From assembly GCA_902524045.1 (NCBI GenBank), contig CABZBT010000007.1:1-33075 (forward strand): DNA of 33,075 bases, in the 5' to 3' direction. This stretch comes from an uncultured Pelagibacteraceae bacterium. Lineage in GTDB: Bacteria; Pseudomonadota; Alphaproteobacteria; Pelagibacterales; Pelagibacteraceae. The translations under genes were made by a program, and so were the position numbers. Positions within the stretch are counted from its first letter, which is position 1, and every line of letters starts with the position of its first letter. Below are positions 20,632 to 29,762 of the stretch, in pieces. The notes under the pieces are model-generated. The model did no database searches, was not told the origin of the DNA, and saw only the letters and a program-made list of their open reading frames with translations.

Positions 20632-21444
20632 TCAAAAGTTATCTATTAATCTTACTCTATTAATGTAATAGGCAATAAAAATTTTTGAGTCTTTAATTTT
20701 ATTGGTTAATTTAAGATTGCTTGTATTTCGCAATTCAAGATAATCTACTTTAATATTATATTTTCTTTTTAGCTCATTTTTTTTTATTAGTATCAAATTT
20801 TTTAAATTTTTTTTTTTAAATAATGTTTTTTTAAAATTTATCAGGCCACTAGCTATTTTACCTGCTTTACTTAAATCATGATTATTTAAATGAATATTTC
20901 TAGATGATAAAGCTAACCTATTTTTATTCCTTATTGTTTTACAAGAAATAATCTTACATTTGAAATTTTTTTCAATATATCTTTTTACCAATAATAACTG
21001 CTGGAAATCTTTCTCCCCCATGAATATTTTTGAGGGATTTATTTTTTCTGTCAGACGAATCATTACCTCAACTACCCCTTCAAAATGGCCTTCTCTATAT
21101 TTAGCACAAAGTACTTTGTCTTGTTTGTAAAGTTTAATTTTGATCTTATTTGTAAATTTAAAAATATCTTTCATTTTAGGTAAATAAACAAAATCCACTT
21201 TAAGCTTTTTTAAAATTCTTAGATCTTTTTTAATATTTCTAGGATATTTTTTATAGTCTTGTTTGTTATTAAATTGTTTAGGATTTACAAATATACTTAC
21301 AATAGTTTTATTGGATAGTTTTAGAGATTTCTTGATTAGAGATATATGACCATTATGAAGGCTACCCATAGTAGGTACAAATCCAATATTCGAATTTGCA
21401 AATAATGCCTCATTTAAATCAATATTATTTAATAAAATTTTCAT
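20632..21444 (-). CDS. panC: Pantoate--beta-alanine ligase
   Basis: FVPTMGSLHNGHISLIKKS, IFVNPKQFN, FMGEKDFQQLLLVKR, NRLALSSRN. Start at MKILLNN (21444) preferred; ORF extends to 21474. Confidence 0.93.
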   Translation of the reverse strand: MKILLNNIDLNEALFANSNIGFVPTMGSLHNGHISLIKKSLKLSNKTIVSIFVNPKQFNNKQDYKKYPRNIKKDLRILKKLKVDFVYLPKMKDIFKFTNKIKIKLYKQDKVLCAKYREGHFEGVVEVMIRLTEKINPSKIFMGEKDFQQLLLVKRYIEKNFKCKIISCKTIRNKNRLALSSRNIHLNNHDLSKAGKIASGLINFKKTLFKKKNLKNLILIKKNELKRKYNIKVDYLELRNTSNLKLTNKIKDSKIFIAYYINRVRLIDNF

Positions 21445-21478
21445 TTGTATAAAACATTTTAATAAGTAAAACATTTAA

Positions 21479-22294
21479 ATGATTAAACAAGCAATTATTC
21501 CATTAGCTGGCCTAGGTACAAGATTATTACCTTTAACAAGTGTATTTGCTAAAGAACTACTTCCCATTAATGGAAAACCAAGTATTGAGTATATTTTAGA
21601 TGAATGTTCTGATGCCGGTATAAAAAAAATAGTTTTTATAATTTCAAAAAAAAAACAAATGATTAAAGATTACTTTTACAAGGATAGTTTTTATAAAAAG
21701 ATAATAAAAAAGAAAAAAGATCCGAGAGTTATCAAAGAATATAAAAAAATTTTAAAATATAAAAAAATGATTAAATTTGTTTACCAAAATAAACCATTGG
21801 GAACGGGTGATGCAGTACTAAAAACAATAAAATTCATCACTGATGATTATTTTCTTATGTTATTACCTGATGATCTTATTATTAAGAAAAATTGCTCTAA
21901 GTCTATGATTAATATTCATAATCGTTATAAGTCATCTGTAATGGCAAGTATTAATGTTCCAAAAAAAACAGTTTCCAGATGGGGAATTTATAAATTAGGT
22001 AAAAAATTAAATAAAAATAATCAAATTATAAAAGATGTTATTGAAAAACCATCAATTTCTGAAGCACCATCTAATAAAGCTGTAATTGGAAGATACATTC
22101 TTCCAAAAAAAATATTTTCTAAATTAATTAATCAAAAGCCAGGCAAAGGTGGTGAAATTCATATTACTGATGCAATACAATCATTGATACAGAATAATGA
22201 AAAATTTATTGCTCATAACTTTGCTGGCAAATATTTAGATTGTGGAAGTATGAGTGGTTATATCAAATCAGCATTAGAAATTGCAAAATCATGA
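21479..22294 (+). CDS. galU: UTP--glucose-1-phosphate uridylyltransferase
   Basis: AIIPLAGLGTRLLPLTSVFAKELLPINGKPSIEYILDEC...QNKPLGTGDAVL...LPDDLI. Confidence 0.94.
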   Translation: MIKQAIIPLAGLGTRLLPLTSVFAKELLPINGKPSIEYILDECSDAGIKKIVFIISKKKQMIKDYFYKDSFYKKIIKKKKDPRVIKEYKKILKYKKMIKFVYQNKPLGTGDAVLKTIKFITDDYFLMLLPDDLIIKKNCSKSMINIHNRYKSSVMASINVPKKTVSRWGIYKLGKKLNKNNQIIKDVIEKPSISEAPSNKAVIGRYILPKKIFSKLINQKPGKGGEIHITDAIQSLIQNNEKFIAHNFAGKYLDCGSMSGYIKSALEIAKS

Positions 22295-23589
22295 AACTTT
22301 GCATGATTGGAACGGGTTATGTGGGATTAGTTAGTGGTGCTTGTTTCGCAGATTTGGGTAATAATGTAATTTGTGTTGATAAAGATAAAGAAAAAATTAA
22401 TTTACTGTTAAAAGGAAAAATTCCAATTTATGAACCTGGTTTAACAGAATTGGTAAATAAAAATTATAAAAATAAAAGATTAAGATTTTCTAAAGATTTA
22501 AAAAAATCAATCAAAGACTCTGACATAATTTTTATTTGTGTTGGAACACCAACAAAAAAAGGTGGTAGCTCTGCCGACTTAAGTCAAATTTTCAAAGCTG
22601 CAACAGAAATAAGTTTATCAATTAACAAGTTTAAAATAATTGTAACAAAATCAACAGTTCCAGTAACTACAGGTGATCAAATAGAAAAAATTTTAAAAAA
22701 AAAGAATTCTAGTAAAAAATTTTCAGTTGTATCAAATCCTGAATTTTTAAGAGAGGGTGAAGCCATAAGAGATTTTACTTATCCTGATAGAATTGTTGTA
22801 GGTTCAAATGATAAAAAATCAAATCGTTTAATGAATTCTTTATATTCGCCTTTGATTTCTAAAGGTGCTCAATACATCAATACTTCTAGAAGAGCAGCAG
22901 AGCTAATTAAATATGCTTCCAACGCTTTTTTGGCTACCAAAATAACATTTATTAATGAAATAGCTAATCTTTGTGAGAACACAGGTATAAATGTTGAGGA
23001 TATTTCAATTGGAATGGGTTTAGACAAAAGAATAGGAGGGCGATTTTTAAGAGCTGGCCCAGCATATGGTGGATCATGCTTTCCTAAAGATACAAAAGCT
23101 ATAACCTCAACTGCTGATAAATTTAAAATAAATTTATCTGTTATAAAGTCAGTAATTAAATCAAATGAAAGTAGATCTAACCTTCTATTAAATAAAATAT
23201 ATAAAATTTTAAATAACAATGTAAAAAATAAGAAAATTACTTTTTTGGGCGTTACCTTCAAAGCTAATACTGATGATATGAGAGATTCGGCAAGTCTCTC
23301 AATGATACCTATTTTATCAAAAAAAGGTGCTAAAATCAGATATTTTGATCCAACAGGTTATAAAAAAGAATTCTCAAAATTTAAAAATGTTGTTAATTTT
23401 GATAACGTAAAAGAATCAGTTCAAGACACAGATTTAGTAATCATTCACACAGAGTGGAATGATTTTAAATCAATTAATTTTAAAAATTTGGCAAAAGGTA
23501 AAAAGTTTATCATTTACGATATGAGAAATATCTATTCTCCATCAAAAATAAGAAAACAAGGCTTTAAATATTATAGTATTGGTAGATAA
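22291..23589 (+). CDS. ugd: UDP-glucose 6-dehydrogenase
   Basis: MKLCMIGTGYVGLVSGACFADLGNNVICVDKD, NPEFLREGEAIRDFTYPDRIVVG, GPAYGGSCFPKDTKAI (active-site Cys); ATGA overlap with galU. Confidence 0.95.
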   Translation: MKLCMIGTGYVGLVSGACFADLGNNVICVDKDKEKINLLLKGKIPIYEPGLTELVNKNYKNKRLRFSKDLKKSIKDSDIIFICVGTPTKKGGSSADLSQIFKAATEISLSINKFKIIVTKSTVPVTTGDQIEKILKKKNSSKKFSVVSNPEFLREGEAIRDFTYPDRIVVGSNDKKSNRLMNSLYSPLISKGAQYINTSRRAAELIKYASNAFLATKITFINEIANLCENTGINVEDISIGMGLDKRIGGRFLRAGPAYGGSCFPKDTKAITSTADKFKINLSVIKSVIKSNESRSNLLLNKIYKILNNNVKNKKITFLGVTFKANTDDMRDSASLSMIPILSKKGAKIRYFDPTGYKKEFSKFKNVVNFDNVKESVQDTDLVIIHTEWNDFKSINFKNLAKGKKFIIYDMRNIYSPSKIRKQGFKYYSIGR

Positions 23590-23593
23590 ATTT

Positions 23594-24055
23594 TTAGTTA
23601 AGTTCAAATATTGCATCAACCTCAACTGAAACTCCAAGTGGTAGACTATTTGTACTTACAGCGGCTCTTGTGTGTGTTCCAGCGTCTCCAAAAATAGATG
23701 CTACCATGTCAGATGCACCATTTATAACTTTTGGTTGTTCAATAAATTCATCAGTTGAGTTAACAAAACCTGTTAGTTTCACACATGATTTTACTTTTGA
23801 TAAATCACCGTTACATGCTTTTTTAACCTGAGCAATGATATTTAATGCACATCTTTTTGCTGCATTATATCCAGCATTTGTATCTAGATCTTTTCCAACT
23901 TTTCCTTTGATTAACTTACCATTTTCATCAATAGAAATTTGACCTGAAATAAAAAGCAGTTTTCCAGTAATTTTTGTAGCCACATATGAGCCAACAGGAT
24001 CTGCTGCTTTTGGTAATTCAATATTATTTTTTTTTAAGTTATCCTCAAAATTCAT
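23594..24055 (-). CDS. RidA/YjgF-family protein
   Basis: PVGSYVATKITGKLLFISGQISIDENG..., AKRCALNIIAQVKKACNGDLSKVKSCVKLTGFVNS, LPLGVSVEVDAIFEL. Confidence 0.9.
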   Translation of the reverse strand: MNFEDNLKKNNIELPKAADPVGSYVATKITGKLLFISGQISIDENGKLIKGKVGKDLDTNAGYNAAKRCALNIIAQVKKACNGDLSKVKSCVKLTGFVNSTDEFIEQPKVINGASDMVASIFGDAGTHTRAAVSTNSLPLGVSVEVDAIFELN

Positions 24056-24303
24056 TCACCAATTGTCTTTTTCTTTATTTTATTTATTTTTTCTTTTTCA
24101 TTAGACCATTCTTTATTCTGAAACTCTTTAGTATCTGTAATAAAATTTTTTCCAGCGGATACAGCCTTATTCTTTGCAGAGTTAGCTTTGCATTTCATAT
24201 AATCCAAAGAAAATTTTTTGAAGTCACTACAATTTTCTTTTGAGTATACTTTTTGGCTTATATAAAAGACAAAAATAAAAGCAATTAAAATTGTTTTAAT
24301 CAT
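24052..24303 (-). CDS. Small exported hypothetical protein (83 aa, signal peptide, two Cys in the mature part)
   Basis: MIKTILIAFIFVFYISQKVYSKENCSDFKKFSLDYMKC...; start overlaps the topA stop and its stop overlaps the ridA start, both as ATGA-type junctions. Confidence 0.75.
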   Translation of the reverse strand: MIKTILIAFIFVFYISQKVYSKENCSDFKKFSLDYMKCKANSAKNKAVSAGKNFITDTKEFQNKEWSNEKEKINKIKKKTIGE

Positions 24304-26876
24304 TTTTTTTTCTTTTTCTTTATTTTATCGTATTCCTTTCTTTTCTCAATTAAAATCAAGGCCTCTTCCATATTAATTTCATTAGGATCTTTTTCCTCTG
24401 GTATCGTTGCATTTAGAGATTTATATTTTATATATGGACCATATTGACCTTTCATAATTCTTACTGGTTTTTTATCTTCTGGATGTTCACCTAATTCTTT
24501 AATAATTGATGATGACATTCTTCCTGGTTTTGCATCTGCAATTAAAGTAATAGCTCTATTTAGACCTATTGAAAAAATTTCCTCTATATTTTCGATTCGC
24601 GCTGATTTATTATCACATTTTAAATAAGGGCCAAATCTCCCTGTGTTTAATGTTATTTCGGTTTGATTTTCAGGATTTAATCCTAAGGATTTTGGAAGTG
24701 AACATAAAAATTGCGCTTTTTCTAAATCTATACTTTCTAATTCCAAACCTTTTGGAATAGAAACATTTTTTAAAAGATTATTTACATCAGGCTTTATTTT
24801 TTTTGTCTTTCTTTTTTTCTTGGTTGTTTTTTCAATTTCTATACTTTCAGGAATTTTTTCATATTGAAGATATGGCCCGAATCTCCCATTTTTTAAATAT
24901 ATATCATTGCCATTAGTATGCTTTCCAATAAATTTTGGTTCAGCTAATTTTGCTTGCGCAGCTGCTTTTGATTTAGACAAGGGTCTTGTATATTTACACT
25001 CAGGGTAATTTGAACAACCAATAAAAGCACCACCTCTAAAACTATTTTTTAAGCTCAGTATACCAGAATTACATAGTTGACACTTTCTTACAATATCTCC
25101 TTTATCATCCTTATCAAAAACTAAATCACCCAAACTGTCATTTAAGAGATCTAAAACTTCTCTTGTTCTTTTTTCCTTGACCTCTCCCACATTATTATTG
25201 AAATCTTTCCAAAACAGTTCTAAAACTTTAATCCAGCTTTCTTTGCCAGAAGTTATCTCATCTAATTGATTTTCTAAACTAGCAGTAAAGTTATAATCCA
25301 CGTATTTTGAGAATAATTTTTCAAGAAAAGCAGAAATAAGCTTTCCTCTGTCAGTAGGAAAAAACCTTTTATTTAATATCTCTGCGTAACCTCTGTTAGC
25401 TATTGTGGAAATTATACTCGCATAAGTAGACGGCCTTCCAATACCAAGCTCTTCAAGTTTTTTTACCAAACTAGCCTCAGAATATCTTGGAGGAGGTTGT
25501 GTAAAATGCTGCTCATCCACTAAGGACTCAATATTTATAAGTCCTTTAGAAACAGAGGGTAGTATTTTTTCATCATCATCTTTATTTTGATTATTATATA
25601 TCTTTAAAAATCCATCAAATTTAAGAACTGATCCACTAGCTTTGCATACTGTATCATTATTACTAGATGTTATTGTGATAGTATTTCTCTCAAATTTAGC
25701 AGATTGCATTTGAGAAGATAAAGCTCTACTCCATATTAAATCATAAAGTTTATTTTGATCTGTACTTAGATATTTTTCAATACTTTGTGGGCTTCTGATA
25801 ATTTCTGTTGGTCTTATCGCCTCATGAGCCTCTTGCGCGTTCTTAGCTTTTTTACCAGAATAATTTAAAGCACTTTCAGCCAAATATTCGTTCCCGATTT
25901 CTTTTTTTATATAATCCCTAAAAGTCGCAACAGCATCTTTTGATAAATTAGTACCATCTGTCCTCATATATGTTATTAAACCAACAGTTTCCCCCTCAAT
26001 CTCAACTCCTTGATAAAGCTTTTGAGCAATTTGCATAGTTCTTGATGCACCAAAACCTAATCGACTCGAAGCTGTTTGTTGAAGAGTAGATGTAGTAAAT
26101 GGTCCTGATGGATTACGATTTATAACTTTACTAGATATATCAGTAATACCAAATTTTTTTTGATTGATGATGGAGATGGCCTTATTTACTTCATCTTTAT
26201 TTCTAAAAGAAAATTTTTCAATTTTCTTGTTATCTAGCTGACTAATACTTGCTAGAATATTCTGATTTTTTTCATCTTTAAATTTGATACTTAAAGTCCA
26301 AAATTCTTCAGGTTTAAAAGACTCAATTTCATGTTCTCTTTCAGTTATTAATTTTAAAGCCACTGATTGAACTCTTCCCGCAGATTTCGAGCCTGGAAGT
26401 TTTGTCCATAAGATTGGTGATATATTAAAGCCAACTAAGTAATCTAAAGCTCGTCTAGCCATATAGGCATCAACTAAAAGAGGTTCAATTTGTCTTGGGT
26501 TTTCAATACCATGAATTACTGCTTTTTTTGTAATTTCATTAAAAACAACTCTTTCTATCTCTTTATCTTTTAAAAGTTTTTTTTCAGCTAGATATTCTTT
26601 TACATGCCAAGCTATCGCTTCACCTTCACGATCAGGATCAGTAGCTAATATTATTTTTGAAGAATCTTTAGCTGCATCAGTAATTTCTTTTAGATACTTT
26701 TTTGAAAAACTATCTATTTCCCATTCCATTTTAAAATCCTGATCTGGATTAACAGAACCGTTCTTAGAAGGTAAATCTCTTATATGCCCATAACTAGCTA
26801 ATACTTTGTAATTATCGCCTAAATATTTATTTATAGTTTTGGCTTTAGCTGGACTTTCTACAATAACCAAGTTCAT
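24300..26876 (-). CDS. topA: DNA topoisomerase I
   Basis: MNLVIVESPAKAKTINKYLG, TDPDREGEAIAWH, GLITYMRTDGTNLS, C4 zinc motif CQLCNSG...CSNYPEC, three GRFGPYL/GQYGPYI C-terminal repeats. Confidence 0.98.
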   Translation of the reverse strand: MNLVIVESPAKAKTINKYLGDNYKVLASYGHIRDLPSKNGSVNPDQDFKMEWEIDSFSKKYLKEITDAAKDSSKIILATDPDREGEAIAWHVKEYLAEKKLLKDKEIERVVFNEITKKAVIHGIENPRQIEPLLVDAYMARRALDYLVGFNISPILWTKLPGSKSAGRVQSVALKLITEREHEIESFKPEEFWTLSIKFKDEKNQNILASISQLDNKKIEKFSFRNKDEVNKAISIINQKKFGITDISSKVINRNPSGPFTTSTLQQTASSRLGFGASRTMQIAQKLYQGVEIEGETVGLITYMRTDGTNLSKDAVATFRDYIKKEIGNEYLAESALNYSGKKAKNAQEAHEAIRPTEIIRSPQSIEKYLSTDQNKLYDLIWSRALSSQMQSAKFERNTITITSSNNDTVCKASGSVLKFDGFLKIYNNQNKDDDEKILPSVSKGLINIESLVDEQHFTQPPPRYSEASLVKKLEELGIGRPSTYASIISTIANRGYAEILNKRFFPTDRGKLISAFLEKLFSKYVDYNFTASLENQLDEITSGKESWIKVLELFWKDFNNNVGEVKEKRTREVLDLLNDSLGDLVFDKDDKGDIVRKCQLCNSGILSLKNSFRGGAFIGCSNYPECKYTRPLSKSKAAAQAKLAEPKFIGKHTNGNDIYLKNGRFGPYLQYEKIPESIEIEKTTKKKRKTKKIKPDVNNLLKNVSIPKGLELESIDLEKAQFLCSLPKSLGLNPENQTEITLNTGRFGPYLKCDNKSARIENIEEIFSIGLNRAITLIADAKPGRMSSSIIKELGEHPEDKKPVRIMKGQYGPYIKYKSLNATIPEEKDPNEINMEEALILIEKRKEYDKIKKKKKK

Positions 26877-26912
26877 AATGCACAAACTACCTAAAAGAGT
26901 TAGATAGTCAAA

Positions 26913-27491
26913 TTAATAAATTTTTGTCTTAGTTTCTTCTTTATTTTTCAATCTTTTAATATTTTCCCTGTGAGTAAAAAATATTAATACAAACATTATT
27001 ATGAAAAAAAATATTCCATCTAACTGACTTGTGATGATCGAATAAATAGGAATTGATATTGAGGCAATTAGTGAAGATAAAGAAGAAAATTTTGTAATAC
27101 CAAAAATTACAAACCAACACAAAGAAAAAATTATTCCAAAATAAATATTAATAGCAAATAGAATACCAACATATGTAGCAACACCTTTCCCCCCTTTAAA
27201 TTTTAACCATATAGGAAACACATGGCCAAGAAATACGCTTAAAGAAGCTAGGTATAAGGAATCTGTGTAATAAATTTTAACAAACATTACTGGTATAACG
27301 GCTTTTAAAATGTCAAAAATTAGCGTTGTGTATCCAATAATTTTATTTCCAGATCTAAGTACATTTGTAGCCCCAATATTTCCAGAGCCAATTTTTCTTA
27401 TATCTTTTTTCATAAACAATTTTGTTAATATTAATCCAAATGGAATTGATCCCATTAAATAGGAAATTGTACCTATGATTAAAACGTCCAT
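26913..27491 (-). CDS. plsY: Glycerol-3-phosphate acyltransferase (acyl-phosphate dependent)
   Basis: YLMGSIPFGLIL, IRKIGSGNIGATNVLRSG, GHVFPIWLKFKGGKGVATYVG. Confidence 0.96.
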   Translation of the reverse strand: MDVLIIGTISYLMGSIPFGLILTKLFMKKDIRKIGSGNIGATNVLRSGNKIIGYTTLIFDILKAVIPVMFVKIYYTDSLYLASLSVFLGHVFPIWLKFKGGKGVATYVGILFAINIYFGIIFSLCWFVIFGITKFSSLSSLIASISIPIYSIITSQLDGIFFFIIMFVLIFFTHRENIKRLKNKEETKTKIY

Positions 27492-27492
27492 A

Positions 27493-28779
27493 CTATAGCT
27501 TAAATAATTCTCTACCGTTTACAAATGTATTTGTTACTTTACCTTGTAGTTTTTTATCCTCTATTGATGTATTTTTTGATTTTGAAATAAGTTTATCTTT
27601 TTTTACAATCCAAGGTTTATCTATATCTACTATACAAAAATCAGCATCGTTACCAATAGATAAATTCCCTTTATTTATCTTTAATATTTTAGCTGGGTTT
27701 GATGTCAGTGCTTTAATTATAGTTTCTAGTTTGAGAGATCCATTATGATATAATTCTAAACTTAGAGACAATAGAGTTTCTATGCCTGATGCGCCGGTTG
27801 CTGCTTGAGCAAACGTTAATCTTTTCGATTCTTCATCTTCAGGTTTATGATCTGAAACTATTACATCAATTAAATCATCCTTCAAACCTTGAACTAAAGT
27901 TAGTCTATCTTCTTCTCTTCTTAATGGTGGAGACAATTTAAGAAATGTTTTGAAATCTCCGATGTCATTTTCATTCAAGGATAAATTATTAATTGAAACA
28001 CCACACGTGAATTTTACAACTTCCTTTCTTAATTTGATTACTTCAATAGATTTTCGTGATGATAATTGAGAGATATGATATCTACATTTAACCTTTTCAA
28101 GTAATGTCAAATCTCTCTCAATCAGAATTCGCTCAGCAATTTCAGGTATACCAGATAGACCTAATTTAGAGGCAATTATTCCAGAATTAATCATACCATT
28201 TTTTGCTAGTTCATAATCTTCAGCGTGCTGCATAATTAAGCTCCCCAAATCTTTAGCAGAATTCATTATTCTAGACATCAATCTTGGATTTTGAATTGTT
28301 TTGACACCATCAGTGAATGCAATTATTCCTTTACTTTGTAAAAGACCAAATTCAGTCATATTTTTACCCTCAATATTCTTTGTTAAGGAAGCACATGGAA
28401 AAATATTTATTTTTGATTTATCTCTTCCTCTTCTTTTTAAAAAATCGACTATAGAAACGTTGTCAATTATTGGATCTGTATTAGGCATTGTCACTACTGA
28501 GGTGACACCCCCAGAAAGTGCAGCATTACTTAATGTTCTAAAATTTTCCTTATATTCATAACCTGGTTCACCAACAAAAACTCTCATGTCAACTAATCCA
28601 GGAAAAATATACTTTCCTTTCAAATCAGTTGGTTTTTCTCTACCTGGTAAATTATTAATATTTACTTTTTTTCCTATAGCTTCAATTTTTCCATCTTCAC
28701 TTATTATTAAACCTCCATTTTCATTAATGGAGTTGTGAGGATCGATTATATTGGCATTTATAAAATATTGTTTTTTCAT
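27493..28779 (-). CDS. pyrC: Dihydroorotase-like protein, probably non-catalytic PyrC'/PyrX-type partner of aspartate carbamoyltransferase
   Basis: Amidohydrolase fold motifs (GKYIFPGLVDM..EPG, SVVTMPNT) but HxH replaced by RVF (DMRVFVGEPG). Directly downstream of pyrB with a TAATG junction. Start at MKKQYF preferred. Confidence 0.88.
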   Translation of the reverse strand: MKKQYFINANIIDPHNSINENGGLIISEDGKIEAIGKKVNINNLPGREKPTDLKGKYIFPGLVDMRVFVGEPGYEYKENFRTLSNAALSGGVTSVVTMPNTDPIIDNVSIVDFLKRRGRDKSKINIFPCASLTKNIEGKNMTEFGLLQSKGIIAFTDGVKTIQNPRLMSRIMNSAKDLGSLIMQHAEDYELAKNGMINSGIIASKLGLSGIPEIAERILIERDLTLLEKVKCRYHISQLSSRKSIEVIKLRKEVVKFTCGVSINNLSLNENDIGDFKTFLKLSPPLRREEDRLTLVQGLKDDLIDVIVSDHKPEDEESKRLTFAQAATGASGIETLLSLSLELYHNGSLKLETIIKALTSNPAKILKINKGNLSIGNDADFCIVDIDKPWIVKKDKLISKSKNTSIEDKKLQGKVTNTFVNGRELFKL

Positions 28780-29720
28780 TATGTGCAAAATATTTTTAGA
28801 CAAGCCATTCTTACTGCGACACCTAATTCAACTTGTTCTTTAATTACACTTTTGTTGATATCATCAGCTAGCATTGTATCTATTTCTATACCTCTATTCA
28901 TTGGGCCAGGATGCATAATTAAAGCATCAGATTTAGCGTGCTCTAATTTATCCGGAGTTAATCCGTAATATTCATAATACTCTCTATTAGATGAAAGATA
29001 TGAACTTGTCATTCGTTCACTTTGTAATCTTAACATCATAACAATATCACAATCTTTCAATCCTTTTTTCATATTTGTAAAAGTAGAAACACCAAATTTT
29101 TCAATTTCTCTTGGCATAAGATTTGTTGGAGCAATTATATTTACTTCTGCACCTAACATACTAAGTAAATAAATATTTGATCTTGCCACTCTTGAATGAA
29201 GTATATCTCCGCAGATTGCAATTTTTAATCCTTGAATTTTATTTTTACGAGTAATTATTGTTAATGCGTCCAATAAAGCTTGTGTAGGGTGTTCTCTTCT
29301 TCCATCACCTGCGTTTAGAACTGCACAGTTTACTTTTTGTGAAAGTAGATTACATGCCCCAGAATCTTGATGTCTAATTACAATAATATCAGGGTGCATT
29401 GCATTAAGTGTCATTGCTGTATCTATCAATGTTTCACCTTTTTTAATTGCTGAGTTGCTAATATTCATTGACATAACATCCGCTCCAAGTCTTTTACCAG
29501 CTAATTCAAATGAGCTTTGAGTTCTAGTGGATGGTTCAAAAAATAAATTAATTTGCGTTTTACCTCTTAAAATATCAATTTTCTTATTTTCACTTTGATT
29601 TACTTTTATAAATGAATTTGCTTCATCAAGTATCAATTTGACATCGTTAATTGATAAATCTTGAATTCCTAGCAGGTGTTTTTGAGAAATTTTAATAGCC
29701 TGATTTGATTTAATTGCCAT
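28779..29720 (-). CDS. pyrB: Aspartate carbamoyltransferase catalytic subunit
   Basis: [59 protein letters not shown]. Confidence 0.97.
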   Translation of the reverse strand: MAIKSNQAIKISQKHLLGIQDLSINDVKLILDEANSFIKVNQSENKKIDILRGKTQINLFFEPSTRTQSSFELAGKRLGADVMSMNISNSAIKKGETLIDTAMTLNAMHPDIIVIRHQDSGACNLLSQKVNCAVLNAGDGRREHPTQALLDALTIITRKNKIQGLKIAICGDILHSRVARSNIYLLSMLGAEVNIIAPTNLMPREIEKFGVSTFTNMKKGLKDCDIVMMLRLQSERMTSSYLSSNREYYEYYGLTPDKLEHAKSDALIMHPGPMNRGIEIDTMLADDINKSVIKEQVELGVAVRMACLKIFCT

Positions 29721-29762
29721 TAAAGCCAACTCTATAACTATAAACCTTTATAATAGCAAGTA

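Noticed and set aside
20421-20663. 80-aa Cys-rich + strand ORF over the mgtE 3' end
   Set aside because: Out-of-frame translation of the mgtE TM region extending into the panC 3' end; no family features.
22869-23261. 130-aa antisense ORF inside ugd
   Set aside because: Shadow ORF opposite conserved UDP-glucose dehydrogenase motifs.
28301-28561. 86-aa + strand ORF opposite pyrC
   Set aside because: Antisense shadow of the dihydroorotase-like gene.
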